Of a stretch of 64,000 nucleotides of DNA, positions 22,753 through 36,299 are shown piece after piece (within the stretch, counting starts at the first letter, position 1; each line of letters opens with the position of its first letter). The DNA lies in NCBI RefSeq assembly GCF_000341285.1, contig NW_005178474.1, forward strand, positions 245,570 through 309,569. The letters are read 5' to 3'. Position numbers and translations under genes: made by a program. This DNA is from Galdieria sulphuraria (Eukaryota > Rhodophyta > Bangiophyceae > Galdieriales > Galdieriaceae). Under the pieces are notes generated by a model. The model was not told where the DNA came from, made no database searches, and saw nothing but the letters and a program-made list of their open reading frames with translations.

Positions 22753-24111
22753 ATGGGTTTTTTTGAAGACTCATACGTTCCGTCAGAAAGTCGAGAACAA
22801 GACGGCTTCTCTTGTTTCCAAGAGAGACGAGGGGAAAGTGTTTTATTGGAACAACAACCATCTCACTTTTACTATTCACCACCTGCCGATAACAACACGT
22901 CTCAGTCTTTTTTGGATGTGAAAAACGGTGACAATAAGGTAAACTCAGGTGCAGTACTTGATAAACCAACGGCCTTAAGGGTAGAAAACTTATTGACTGG
23001 TGCAAGTTCATCAGTTTCCAAAGCCGAAGCTAAGCGGCACGTCGAAGGACAAAGTGAGTCAACCAAGATAGAAGATACGAGTGAAACTGGGAGTACACAT
23101 TCCAGAAAGTGTCGTAGGTGCTCTTCGCACGACAACCTAGCTATCCTATGTGAAAGGAGTTCAAATGAAGGAAAAAGAATCTCTAGAGTACCATCCGCTG
23201 AAGTCCTTACTGATCGAGGAATTTTTCTGTATCCGTCTCGTGACTATGCTTCAAAGACTCGTGACTATCACCTTTGCAAATCTACTCACAAAGGCAAAGT
23301 TTCCGATCACTCAGCTTGGGAAACGTCAAGTTATAAGCATCATAGTAGTAATGGATTGCCTCCTCTTTCTAGTCATCACGTAAAGAATGAAGAGCACTTG
23401 GTAGACTCAGCTTGTAAGTATTCTAGCTCTCTTGGGAATCGTATCGTTCGTAAAAATGAAGATATTACAAAGAGTGGTGAAAAGAAAACGGAAGCTTTGG
23501 AAGATGAAAGAAAAAGTGATACGAACTCTCGAGGAGGAGGCATTGCGGAAGAATCTTTCCCAACTCTTAATCCTTATTATTCAACAGTAGCCTTTCAAAC
23601 TGCTACTATAGCAGCCAATGAATTGCAATCAGAACTTAAGGCCACAGAAGAACTTTTAAATAGTGCGGCAAGGAGAAGGCGTTATCAGGATGCTTGGTAT
23701 TCTTCAACTTTTTCTGCAAATGGCTCTCTTTTGAATGATGCTGCAAGCAAGTGGACTCTTCAGGAGCAGCAGTCCTCCCAATTACATAGTTACTCTAGTT
23801 ATTTTCCTCAACCAATGGCGCAGATGGTTTCATTACCAGTTTATGTCAACCATCCCATACCCAATGCTCCCCAAGTTGCTACTTCTTTGCCTGGAAACTT
23901 CACTAGTCATTCATCAGAATCGCAGCAGCCTTCCTATTTTCAAGATGGAAACAGTATCCAAGATGCAGCCACTTTGACCAATCGAAACGTGCAATTGGAG
24001 CGACAAATGATGGATTTGCAATTGCAGTTGAACGAACTTCGAAACGAAAATGCAAAACTCAAGATGGAGAATCAACAGCTCAAACAACAAGTCTTCTCAA
24101 AAGTAACCTAG
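22753..24111 (+). CDS. serine-rich protein with C-terminal leucine-zipper-like coiled coil
   Basis: A single exon encodes 452 residues. The first 390 residues are Ser/His/Gln-rich and probably disordered, with a Cys/Arg cluster (HSRKCRRCSSHD) and a stretch rich in Ser-Ser-His. The last 45 residues form a clear coiled coil with leucines at heptad spacing (QLERQMMDLQLQLNELRNEN, then AKLKMENQQLKQQV). There is no basic DNA-binding region directly before the zipper, so bZIP identity is not supported; RRRRYQDAW-like basic residues occur about 100 residues earlier. It may be a scaffold or transcription-related protein. It starts 28 bp from the opposite minus-strand ATG and ends 44 bp before the HEATR5 stop. 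Confidence 0.75.
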   Translation: MGFFEDSYVPSESREQDGFSCFQERRGESVLLEQQPSHFYYSPPADNNTSQSFLDVKNGDNKVNSGAVLDKPTALRVENLLTGASSSVSKAEAKRHVEGQSESTKIEDTSETGSTHSRKCRRCSSHDNLAILCERSSNEGKRISRVPSAEVLTDRGIFLYPSRDYASKTRDYHLCKSTHKGKVSDHSAWETSSYKHHSSNGLPPLSSHHVKNEEHLVDSACKYSSSLGNRIVRKNEDITKSGEKKTEALEDERKSDTNSRGGGIAEESFPTLNPYYSTVAFQTATIAANELQSELKATEELLNSAARRRRYQDAWYSSTFSANGSLLNDAASKWTLQEQQSSQLHSYSSYFPQPMAQMVSLPVYVNHPIPNAPQVATSLPGNFTSHSSESQQPSYFQDGNSIQDAATLTNRNVQLERQMMDLQLQLNELRNENAKLKMENQQLKQQVFSKVT

Positions 24112-24155
24112 TTTGAATCTATTTACTAGTTGAAAAATTGCTCAAACAAATGTTA

Positions 24156-27100
24156 TTATTTAGTAGCATGTTTTAGAATTTTTTGTAAAGCTAATCGGTC
24201 CTCTTGTTGTAATGACTGTATTATTCGACGAAACACTGTTTCATTCTTCTTTGCTAGCTTCAACAAGTCACTTTGCAAAGCGAGCATTTTTTCATCATTT
24301 TCTTCATAGGCAGAAGTTAATATCATATCGATGGCAATTTGTATAATCAACGACTCGAAATAACCTTTCTGGTTACTTGTACCAACTTGCTGAGAATCTA
24401 TGTTTGATGAAGCCATCAGATGTATGTAAATACGCATCCATGCAATTTTCGTTTCTTTGTCATCCTCAACACCAACAGAATACGAAACGCTATTCCAATA
24501 TGTCCATCCAACTCTCCACAAGAAAGCCAACAATTCGGGACAATGGTTTGAAAACACTTCTATACCAGGCAAAATTACCAAAGTCAACCAGTTGTAACTT
24601 ACCACATTCAAGTCGTCCAAACCGATGCAAATCTGCGATAACGCTGATTTCACGAGGCTAGTTTCTAAGGGAAGGTATTCAATCATACAATATAATAAAA
24701 CAACTAATTTCTCCACTAGCTGTGCCTTCAAACGAGATGATATGAGTCTCAAACTTAGCAGTTTTTCTACACAATACTGAAATGAATGATTGGCAACAAC
24801 AGGAACGACATATTTGGAGACTAGTTGAAAGCTCTGCTTCCAGAACTTGGCTAACTGTTCCTTATCCACTTCAGCAAGCCAAACATCCTCATCAATATCA
24901 TTATCCAACGCCATGTTGTGAGTATGAAGATAGTATGAAAGACAATGAAAATAACCACAAGTCCCCATTAAGAACATTTGCAGAATACAGTCTCGTAAAT
25001 GATAGAATTCAGAAAATTTCCTATCATCTGCAATTTGAATAGGCAACATAAGAATCTTATATCTCAAGAAGCTCTGTGATCCCAATACACATTCACTGTC
25101 ATCAAATAAAATTGTATAGCATGAGGTAGATAACCAACAAAATGAGTTCACGATTCGCCTTTCTATCTAAATAAAGGTAATGTATCAAAACCTTACCAAA
25201 CGTTTTCATCTTACCTGAACCAGAATATTCTCATCACATACAGAACGTATCACAGAATGAAACACATGCAACGCAATACGGGGTGCCCTATCAACCAAGT
25301 AATGCCAAACAATATCCAAAAAAGAATGTTCTCCTTCGTTGTAAAGAAAGCCTAGCATCAAATTACTCTCAAAGCAGTTGATAAACTGTTGGGTTTCTTG
25401 AGATGCAGGACACTCATTTGTAAGGTGTCTTAGCCATGCCAAATGAATAGAAACAACCAAATCTTTCTTTTCCTCCAAATCTTGAATCTTTTCTGCTATT
25501 TGGACTCCAGGAGAATTTCTTTGTCTCCAGGAAACTCGGAACTCATCGTTGCCCTCTAACAAACTAAGCTTTAGGACCATAATCATATTACGAATAAAAC
25601 TTGTTCCATGTTTCCAAAATACTTCGGATAACTTATCTCGATAGACTCCATCACTACCTATAGAACAACCCCATTTCTCAAGCATCCACGAATGTCCATT
25701 AAGAACAAATGAAAAGTCTCCGATTACAGCCAATACATATGGACGTAGGACGATACAAGAATGAAAAGGAAAATTTGACAAATTGGATAAGCTCCGATTG
25801 TAATACCATTCACTTGCAAAATGAAGCATCGCAAACATTGTTACTACTCCCACTGGTTCCGACCAACGTTCATATTGCCAATAATTGGGCAACTGATTCC
25901 TTCTTTCTTGAGGAACCATGATTTCTATCAATTCACTACAAGGCCATCAACAGATCAAAATATGGTTTTACAAATACTGTAACTTACTCGTTGACAGATG
26001 GATTCCATAAACTTATTTCCACGGCAGCTTGCGCTGCTGCCACAACAATCATTGGGTGATGCTGAGGATTCAGAATGGAACGAATACTGGAGAAGAGCTG
26101 CAACAACGCACCTTGAGAGGGATTCTCGCTCCCGGTGGTTAATTTCTCTCTCATAACTCGAACTAACTGAAACGCTTCAATAATAGAGGCCATCCTTAAA
26201 CTTTGGCAAGAAGCCAAAATAAGTTGAATTGAATTGGAAAGAAGGAAATTTAAGGGAGCATTGCCTTCCTTTAATATATAACAAGCCGAGTCCATCAGCA
26301 AATCTCTTGTTCGTCCTTTCAACTGCCAAAACTTCATTTCATCAATGTCACTAAACAAACCACTTTCCAAAGCATTTTCAAGGCGAGTATCATTTTCATT
26401 TCTTTTCTCAGCACCTTTTTGTTCCAAAGAAATCAATTGTTTCGAACCACCTCGAAATGATGTGAAGAATATAGTAAACCAGAAGTCACCGAGGCCTCCT
26501 AAAGCCAATTTCTTTAGGAGGGAATTGGTCTCTAATGCATAGTCATCGTAGAGGTCCATTATCTCAATTAATAAGTGTGGAAGTGAAGGAAAAATTCGCA
26601 AAAGATGCTCGGAATCCATCCTCTCACACATCAAGGAAAGTGTCCGAATGGCATGCTTCAAAATAAAACCATGGCCTGTCTGTGTTCCTCGACATAAAGA
26701 CTCCAATAGTGTTAGAATATTGGCGACAATTGATATTTCATTATTCAGAGGAATGACGCTACGAACTAAATTCTTTTGATTCGTATCATGCGAGGCATCC
26801 TAAAAGAAAATGAATCAGAACGGAGTTGAAGATAATTTGAAAACAATTGTACCGTTTCCATCCAATTCCATATCCAAGAACAAATATCCAATATGAGAGA
26901 GTTCAAAATGGTGCAGTTCCAATTTGCACAATTCCAAAGGATAATTTCGCAGATTGTCAACATCTCGTTGTCATTGTCGTTAAGCCATGTTGGAAACCAT
27001 TTTTTCACGCACTCATTCAATATTTTCAAAGTACATATGGAAAGTAGACAATCCCCTTCCATAAAGTGATAAGCATGCCAGAAGCTGGCAGAAAACAAAT

Positions 27101-30100
27101 CCATCCATCGATAAACTAGAAATATTCAGTACTATGGATAGAAATGAAAGACTGCAATCAAACCTGCAACTCGGATATGTGAAAATGAAAAACCTTCCAT
27201 TCCACATTTCCATATATTAAAAATTTTGCTTAAAAATTTGTTTGGTTCATTTGCAAAAAGTGACGCGGCCTCCATCGCGGCGAAGACACCTGCAAACGAA
27301 GAATTCACGTCAGGAGAATCTAAAACATTATAGATGGCATCTTTAACAAGTATTCTATCAGCTTCATCAACAGGAACATTTTCATCCGAACAAAGCAGAG
27401 ATAAAGACATCACGCATATACACTGACGCCAAATTGCATATAAGCAAGGAGCAGAGCTGGATTCATTGGCCTACATTCATTACACTTCTAAAATAGTTCA
27501 TTTGGAAAAAAATGGATGACATACTTTTTCTTCAGATAACCGACATAGGTTCATTATCAAGTCATGTCTTAATTGAGTGTCACCCTTCTTCCCCAACTCC
27601 ACAAATGCATTAGAAATATAAAATAGAGTCGCCGATATTTCCTGCTGTTCCAAGCAAACATGCCATGGACTGATCTGTAGTTCTTCAAGTCTCTGGTAGA
27701 GAGAAACATCTAATGCCACCCAAAGTGATGCCTAACAATTTCTTGAAAATATTGATACTTCTTTAGAGTTTATTCTCACCTGAAGACGAGACAAACACCA
27801 GCCATCTAATGCCTGCTTTTGATTACGAAATTCTGAAGCATATTTATATCCAAATTTCGATCCAATCAAGGGAGAAAGAATATAATCTTTTGTGGATATT
27901 GGGAAGCTTAATTCGATCCAAACTGGATGTTTCCCTTCTTCAGCTGTTAGAAGCGTGGCTGAACAATCTATTGCAGTTTCAAGTTGAGCGAACTGACTTG
28001 GTAACTCAGCACCAAGTGATCCGAAAAAGGAGATCAATTGAAAGTAGTCATTGCATTCTTCCGAAACTTGGACAATTTCAGGAGTCACTTTCCTTCCATG
28101 AGAATGCACAATAGCTAGACAGACACGAAGGCATGTATCTACAGACAATTTGTTGTGATGAAGGTACAAACCACATCTTTTTGTTCCATTTCAGTCTTTT
28201 ATCAAAAATACCAATTCAAGAGAATAAGAGAACATACCTCGACAACCAAAACACTTCACAAAGAGAAAACAGTCGACGCATATTACTCCCGGTACTCCTA
28301 GAGGAATTTTCATCTCTTTGCAGGGCTTGCCAAACTTCTGCCACACGAACAGCACATGCACTTATTAGTACTGAAATGATACTATCAAAATTTGCAGGAC
28401 GTTCTCTGGGTTCAATGGCTCCCAAGAGGTAATACAGAGCTCCCAATGATGCTAACCTTGCAGCAGCTAATGAAGCTTCTTGTGCAGAAAACTCGACTTG
28501 TGGATTAATTTGTGAACTGATAGCTAACTGACGAGTTTTGTTCACTTCAACGACGTTTCTCAAAAACGATAATTCAGTCTGCCAAAAATACAATAATCTA
28601 GTGAGGTGGGATGACTCCAGAAATCGCGCAACTCTGGTTTTCATTAAAGATGCAATGAGTATCCAACCAGCGCGACGTCGAATAGATTCTGCCGTTTGAG
28701 GTAGAGAAACTTTCGAAAGAATGTGGGGCCTGTTTGAAAGATAAAGTCAACAGTCATTCAAAACAAACATTTAAGCCAAAGACAAACCTTAAGAGACCGA
28801 CGGCATCGGAAAAGATTTGACCTAAAAGTCCACCTGGGAGACCGAGTTGTTCATCTTTCTCTTGCAGTAATAGACAGGAAATTCCTGCTGAATAACCTAA
28901 TATACGAGATAGTAATGAACCGTATAATTGTCGAAATTCCAGTGAAGAAAGTTTCTTTGTAAATTTTAAGTATCTTCAAATACAAAAAATAATAGAGACA
29001 AACCTTGTGACTAGGCGAATATAACTCCAAGTCAGAAATCTTCAAAAGTTGCAATAACTCAGTTATCAGTGACTCTCTCAAACCAGAATCTAAAGCTCCA
29101 CAAGAAGCTAAATAGTTACAAGAAGAGTAGCGTAGATTGGCAGATCTAAAAACCAAACATTTTTGAGTGATTTGAGTTCGCAGTTCTGACAAGGCTTTGT
29201 TATTTGAGTCTATCTCAAGCAACCTAACAATTGACGCACAGCTTCCAAGTAAAAGAGCCAGACGTTCTATAACTAATGAAGAGTGACCTTCCACATCGAA
29301 GATCTTACTGTCCAAACGTGCGATATCATGAAATATTGTTAAGCAGGATTGTTGTGGAAGACTATGAAGAAAACCCAATTGCCATGTCTTTAGAAATTGT
29401 TCAAAACAATAAAGCTGAGAATGCAACTGATCACGAAAATTCTTCTTAAATGTTGTCCGCCTTTGGGTTTCGGCATCCTTTACAAAGCCCAGAAGCAATA
29501 AGTGATGCAAGACTGTCAGATCTATTTTGTTCGATGATAAATAATTACACATCAGATGACAAAAATGTTCAATATAAATATTCAGATTGTCAACATCTTC
29601 CAACATTTCTATTTCGCAAACGATTGAAGGTAACTGAATGCTACATTTTCCATAAATCAGTTGACTTAAGATCTCTCCAGAACTCAGTTCATTCCCTTTT
29701 ATAACATTCATAAAAGAGTCCTTATTCCTTTCAAAAATGCAGTTGGCATATAAACGCAGCCACTTTTGATGATATTCTTTGCAAGAAACTCGAGACTTTT
29801 TCATAGCTCGCAATATAAGTCGACTCAGACATTCCACAACTGTTGCTGTATTGTTGCTGTAAGAAATTATATGTGTTGGAAGTGACACTTCAAGTTTCAA
29901 CACATCTGTATTGCTTACGAGACACTCATATATATTAAAAAGAACTGGTTGATCACAAAAATCAGACGCTGACAAGTTAAGAAACGAAAAGATGTTTTCA
30001 ATTGTAAATTTCTCATAAGACTTAAGTTCCGAAAATATCCGATATATACTCCTGGCAGTCTGAGTAACTGCCAGGCGCTGAAACTCGAAAACTTGAAACT

Positions 30101-30698
30101 CTTTTGTGGAGCCTTTACTCTCTTTCAAGAGTCTATTGTCACTTTTCGACGAATACTTTACTTGCAGTTGTGGAAGAAAGGGCTTTCTGAGGGGCTTATT
30201 AATACGATGAATAGCTTTTCCACTGGTCAGCTCCTTTAACAATTGTTGTTGTTGCTCCCTTGAGCCTTTCAAAGCAACCAAGCAATATGAGGATACTTTG
30301 GAACAATACGATAAAATCTTTCTTCTTAAAAGCTCCAAATCTTCGTCGGTTTCAATCAAGAATATTTTCCAAGTAGAAATGGCACCCTTCAAGGAGTCAC
30401 TCACATCCATAAGAAGCTCATCAACCAGTGAGACTCCACAAAAGTCAAGCAAGTCCGATAAGGTTCGAAACAGCGCTTTATGGACTGTACGCAATTCGCT
30501 TTCTAAACCGGACAAAAAAGCAAACAATTCCTTGGCAAGCTTTCTACAAATTTCGGACTCCGATATGCCTCCTTCCGGTTTAAGTTTACATAGAAACTCT
30601 TGTAGGCTCTTCGAAGTTTGGAAAAGCTTAGCTTCATTGTTAGAGTCCTTCAATGCTTCCTCAAAAGTTCTTAAGGTTTCCACAAATTCTTGTGTCAT
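24156..30698 (-). CDS. HEATR5: HEATR5 / Laa1 / SWEETIE homologue, giant HEAT-repeat protein
   Basis: Ten exons, phase-checked: 29004-30698, 28788-28954, 28238-28729, 27780-28176, 27525-27731, 27164-27470, 26853-27115, 25988-26799, 25215-25935 and 24156-25166; 2023 residues, close to the family's roughly 2050. The product is alpha-helical throughout, with no catalytic motif. Recognition rests on RRRAGWILIASLM near residue 640, preceded by LYGSLLSRILGYSAGISCLL with LGLPGGLLGQIF. These correspond to the RTQAGWLLLGALM block and its preceding GYSFAMAALL/LGIP segment in HEATR5. The C-terminus (LLKLAKKNETVFRRIIQSLQ) matches the family's final helices. Laa1/HEATR5 associates with clathrin adaptor AP-1 in Golgi-endosome traffic; the Arabidopsis homologue SWEETIE affects sugar and starch metabolism. 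Sequence identity is modest, so orthology is inferred. Confidence 0.78.
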
Positions 30699-30744
30699 TG
30701 AACAACACCCAAAACGGATGGATTTTCAACAGCAACTTTCTTGA

Positions 30745-33700
30745 TTCATTGGTATTATCTGATATCTTTTATAGGACTCGATACTAAACATAAAGTTGGT
30801 CGTTCTATTACACGAAAAATGAAAAGTGAAGGTTCAAATCAACTGAAATGGACTTGAAAAACCAATAGTCTATGTCAAGAAAACGAGCTTCAACCAAATT
30901 GACTATGTACTATGAATAGACAAAGGTACCAAAAAGTGGATACAACTCGTCAAGAGACCATAAAGATGTCAATAAATATATTACACCAACTGTGGTCCAC
31001 CTTGTTGAATTCTTAAACAAACTCTCTTACCTACACAACGTAAGTCGTCAACTGCCCAGTAGCTTTTGGTTATGAGGTTCAGTCTTCAATATTTCTTTGC
31101 AAGAAAAGTTTACTTCTTCATATGTGAAGAACTGTAACTTCTTTCCATCGGCAAATTCTACTGAATCGACCTTGAACTTTGTGCTCCTTTTAAGATTAGC
31201 TCATCGACGGCTACTGTCAAGAAGTTTTTGCTAGTGCGATTGAGAGTTTCTTCGTGGAACCTTGTAGATTTGGATCGTCAATATTTGTTGAATAATGCGT
31301 GCACCTGTTAAGAGTAGTGGTTCTTAGTCAAGCATAAGAGAAAAGGACATTCGAACGTACTGGCCTCAAGACAAGAATTCAAATATAAGCTAGGATGGAT
31401 CTTGCAGAAGAAAGCTGAAAAATCATCCGACTGAGAAAAAACAATCCTTCTTATCTGATATTTCTTCACTATTGAAGTTAGAGGGAGACTGCTGTTTGAC
31501 TTGGTTGTTTCCTATACAGTCGCAGGAATTTTACCAATAAAAGCTTATCAGAAAGTTCATTAAAATTCTGGCTGCTTCAGACTTGAGGATGTTCTGAAAA
31601 ACCACGTATAATATACTACACTAATGAAAGCAGTTAACCTCAGATGAAGTTCAAACGAGTAACTCTATAGGACATAGACAATGATTTCGTGTTTGGTGTT
31701 AAGTGTTGGACGTTTGAGTAGTGGAATTCTTTGAGAGGAGTTACATTTTTTACTACGACAGAGAGAGCAAAGGTTTAAAAGTATCCACAAATACTTTGTA
31801 AAACTTGATATAAGTCTCGTGATTTTTGAAAGTTCTTCGTTGTTAATTGAATGTCTTTCCTTGTAAGTAAACGAGCAACTAGTTGTAGTTGAGCTTTGGC
31901 AAAATAATTTGTATGAAGACGATGATAATAGACTCTAATTTGCTATTCCCTTCCATTATTTTGTTTAATGGACTGGAACCAAAAGAAGTTTGTCAAAGGG
32001 TAAAACCCAGGAAAATATTTGATATTTAAGGTTGCATTTGACTCGGGACGGAATTATGAAAAGATTCGGATAGTATCAGCTTGGAGAGATGAAAGAACAG
32101 TTGTTATGCACTGACATGGTTGGCATATCCGGATAACCTTTACGACTTTTTTGTTCACTTGCATTGATCCATGATCAAGTTTATTTTGGAGAAAAGTTAC
32201 ATTGATTTTGAAACAATGAATGCAAATGCAATACCTCTTTTATTTTATTCTTACACAATCTACCGTGGCATTGCACATGATGAGTGTATCTTGTCACTCT
32301 CATGTCAGAATTTTCTGCCTTTTCGAAAGATTTTCTCAAAGTAGAAATAAGCATTATTAGGACTTAATTCTAAAGTTGTGGTCAAACCGTCGAGAGTAAT
32401 GAGAAAGTGAAGTTATTTTTCTTCAATCTATTTGATGTAAATGATCCTTGCTACTAAAGTTGTGAGAATGAAGACAACTTCCATTGATTACACAAATTTC
32501 ATAAACAAAAGTGCTGTGCTAATGATTCGCATGATACGGAGAGAACTCAAACCAAACTTTTTCAAGGAAAAAGACCGTCTTACTTGATAGTCCAGGAAAG
32601 AGTTTAGACATTGACTTGATTTTCTGTTGTTATGAACTTGTCGAATAATTGAAAAAGTAGTCGAATGATAGACAATGTTGTAAGCAAATCTAAAGTAAAG
32701 TAAATTATTGAGTTGGTTTGAGCTAGCCTTAGATTGCCAAAATGGAACCACCTGGAACAATAGCAAGAAACTAACTTGCAAACTTGGTCGTGACAGGGGA
32801 AGATAATATTGAACCGCCTTGCGGTCAACTTCATCAATCAGATGATGATAACTTGTCTGATGTACAGAATTGTAAACAATTGTCTCATATAGGCATTATG
32901 TCAAGCGAAGGGCTTTCGCTTGAAGAATGAAATTGTATAAAGTAAACAAGCAGAGATAGAGAATTTGAAAGATTTGAAGCCTCCAGATGAACAGGCTAAT
33001 TCCCAAGTCGGACAAGCTCCTGTTCGGTAACAAGACGATCTTCAACAGAATACTACAGCATACATCTTACGAAACCTGTGGCAAACTTGTACGAACTAAA
33101 TAAAAATGTTCTGGAAGAGATGAACCGTGGCATAATCAGCCTATAGAAATTGAATATCATAAGAAAAGAGAGAAAAAGCAATTGGGTTGAAATATTTTCA
33201 AACCATTTAAAAATTGGGCTCAAGTCATGAATAGCAAGTGAAGATGAAATCTTAAAGCACAAAACTTAAACGCCGAATAGTGTTTTAAAGATAGCTTTGA
33301 TAATGTTTTTCAAAAGGTCGCTGGCCATTTGAAAAATTTTCACAAAGAATAACTTGTTTAGCACTTGTTCAAATCATAGAATAAAATTATTACCTACAAC
33401 AATCATTTAGTCCTTTAGAATTGGGAATGTTCAGAAATGGAATCCAATATTTCGTGATAATGGGACATTTAAGTTGTCGTTAAAGTAATAGTGACGAAAT
33501 GGCATGTATGCCTTATCCTTTCTGTAAATGCAAAACGAATTGATACGGATGAAACAATCAACCACGTTGCTTTCTTCAGGAGATGAAGTTGTCGTACATT
33601 TCTGAAGCATTAGTCTACAATTTCATCTAAAAGTGTTATTCATATTCGCTTGTCCTTTATTGTAGCATCTTTTCTATACAAATAGTTAAATGGTTTGCTT

Positions 33701-35000
33701 TGTATTCTCTATTCGTAGTATCAAATAATCATAATTGGTGTTCAGTCAAGACTGTTTCCTCACAAGCTACAACTGTTAAAGGTCAACTCGCAACACGCTT
33801 CTATATAAATTGTTTCCTTTTAAGAGTTCAAAACTTTTACATGATTTCTATTCAAATTTGGTTTTTATATGACTGCACCGTCAAAGGATATTCATTGAAT
33901 TGCTAAAACCATACATTTCTTTCATAGAGATATAGAAAATAGACAATCTTACAACCACAATTGATATTTTTTGAATTCTATAATATAAAAAATTATATCG
34001 ACTCAAACTGGCAACTTATATTTCGACGAGCTTGTGAATCATTAAAATATAGCTATTGACTGGCATATCTATCTTTCTATAATAACGCAACTAAAACCAT
34101 ATTAAATATACCTTCAAAAAAACACTATGAAAAGTGCTCATTATCTGGTTTTCCAACGCTGCTTTATTTCAATAGAAAGAATCTCTGAAGGCGAATCATC
34201 ACAAATGCAATAGTAAAACAAGAACGAGATTCAACGCTTTTTTTGGATTTTGTACAATTTGAAAGTGACATAGTGAATAATGACATGTATCGCTAATTTC
34301 AGCACCAATGATGTTCAGAACATATTATGCAATACAATGCTATGTAGGATAAGTAGTATGAATTTTTCATGAACCAGATTTGTTATCCAACCAACAGACT
34401 ATTTTCGAGGCAGACTGCCTGGTTTTTGAAAGGACAATTCAAGTAAGACATAAACGAATTTGAAACGCACGACAAGTTTACTGCTTTATAAATGAAACAA
34501 TGAAAGGTTGCGTTGAAGATCCACAGTTTATTGCCGACTCAAAAAACTACTACGGACTTTATCAAGTAAATCAAGTCAAAAGTTTTCAAAAATGGAATTA
34601 TTAGAAGCAACAAATGCATTCTTCAATCCATCCGATACTTTGTCAATCATCAATTCTATATCTCTTTCACAAAGCGTGACAAGTTCATAATTAGTACTGT
34701 ACAAGTGTTTCGTTACTATTTGCTATGTTAGAACCGTTTGTTACAGCAATTACTCCTGATATCATCCAAAGTTTCAAGTATATTTCTCAGTTTTTTTTCC
34801 AACTGTGAGACGTCACTTTATAATATATGGGCGAGTACCACGTCGGAATAGCTCGTCAACTTCCAAATCTACTCGAATTGTTTCATACGATATAAACTAC
34901 TCTTGCCAAGTCTCCACAGCCGAGCACCTGTCAATTGTACATTGTTCGTTGTGATAAAGAGGAACAGTAAACGCTGTTTCCGACACAGTTCAGTCAAACG
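30745..35000. other. gene-poor AT-rich spacer
   Basis: About 4.2 kb directly after the HEATR5 start. Only short scattered frames rich in Phe/Leu/Ile/Ser are seen, typical of AT-rich noncoding sequence. No exon chain, RNA gene, transposase or reverse transcriptase was found. This begins the low-density half of the window. Confidence 0.6.
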
Positions 35001-35079
35001 AGACAATGGGAGCTTGTGCAACTTATTTTAAAAGAACTATTCAAAGAAGACAAAAAATTTCCTCTATATGTTCCTTTAA

Positions 35080-35406
35080 AGGAATTACTTCAGCATCAAG
35101 TTCACAAGTAGTGAAAACTTTGAGTTCAGGCGTGGAATTGAACAGCCAGCTGGCTTCGTTTTAACAAATCGGTGTACAACCAACCGCGAAGTCAACGTAT
35201 CAAAACAGTTCTTCCAGCAATTTTCTTTGGATCGAAAAACTTTATTAGGTGAGTTTGCCTTTCTCGTTGACTTGTGTAAGCTTCCGAGCTCCGTCAATGA
35301 TGGTCCGGTTGAACAAGAACATTTTCAAACAACTATCCTTTTCTTGTGCCAAAACGAAGAAACCAACTGGGAAATAAAACCGAGTGTTGTTCAGCATTTG
35401 CAGTAA
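35080..35406 (+). pseudogene. orphan open coding stretch without a start codon
   Basis: A plus-strand frame stays open for about 108 codons, from just after a TAA near 35077 to the TAA at 35404, and has no ATG. The composition is protein-like and balanced (FRRGIEQPAGFVLTNRC, then FQQFSLDRKTLLGEFAFLVD). Upstream, an ATG at about 35006 opens a different frame (MGACATYFKRTIQRRQKISS) that could join it through a one-base shift near 35080. This could be a frameshifted gene or an exon whose partners I missed. The family is not recognised. Confidence 0.35.
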
Positions 35407-35669
35407 AGTGTTGCACCTAAATAATAATAGAATTGGAAGTTTATCTCCAAAATTTGTAAGTATCTTTGTAGATGAGTTTAAATGGGGAACAACTAATAGT
35501 CACCTCTTCTGTTGTGGCCCAGTCTTTACGTATAAATAGTGTATTACAGCATCTAAAAAATAGTTGAATTTAGTTTTTCCGCCAATTAAGATTCTCATAA
35601 TATCAATCGATCAAGCAATTTATGAAAACATTATCTTTCAATAAAATTAAAATCATCCAAATGTTCAGT

Positions 35670-35760
35670 GTAGTGGGAAACAGCGTTCCCACTACTCCGC
35701 AGAGAAAAAGTTTTTCCTGCGCCAAAAATGTGGGGAGCGAATTTTTTTGAACTTCAGGTG
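35670..35760. other. two adjacent hairpins followed by a T-run
   Basis: Bases 35670-35679 (GTAGTGGGAA) pair perfectly with 35686-35695 around a six-base loop. Immediately after, 35699-35720 forms a second stem (GCAGAGAAAAA with TTTTTCCTGC, one bulge). About 20 bases on lies GCGAATTTTTTTGAAC, which resembles an Sm-binding site. Structured RNA is possible; no known RNA family was recognised. Confidence 0.4.
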
Positions 35761-36299
35761 AGTTTATTTTGAACAACAGTTTTATCTTAATTGACGCCTC
35801 CAAGTAAAAGTTATATGAATATTATTGAAGGAAAACTTCGTTGATATTGGGATATTTCGGATATTGGACTCCAAACATAAACTTTAGCACATAGTCCTTT
35901 AACTTTCCACGGAATATGGTAGTTATGTAGACGACTTTATAAAGAGAAACTTGTTTATTTCCTTTTGACTAACTTGTGTATATATGACAGAGACTGTTAT
36001 GAAAGAGAGTTATTTCCTAAACTCAAAAGGGACAACCAGATTCAGACTCTCTGTTGTTTCACTTACACTGTTGAATTCTTTCAGAGGGAGAAACTTTAGA
36101 TATAACTGGTCTGAATTTGTTAACGGACAACCCAACATTGACAGGAATAACTTGTTTCGCTTAGTTCCTGTGAATTGAACGTTAACTAAGCTTGAGACTT
36201 CATCTTTCATTCAATCACTTGAGATTCGGTTCTCTTCTTTGTTTTGAAAGACCCGTGTAGGGTTGGAATTCAGCCAAGCCAAAGTTCACTTATTTTCCA

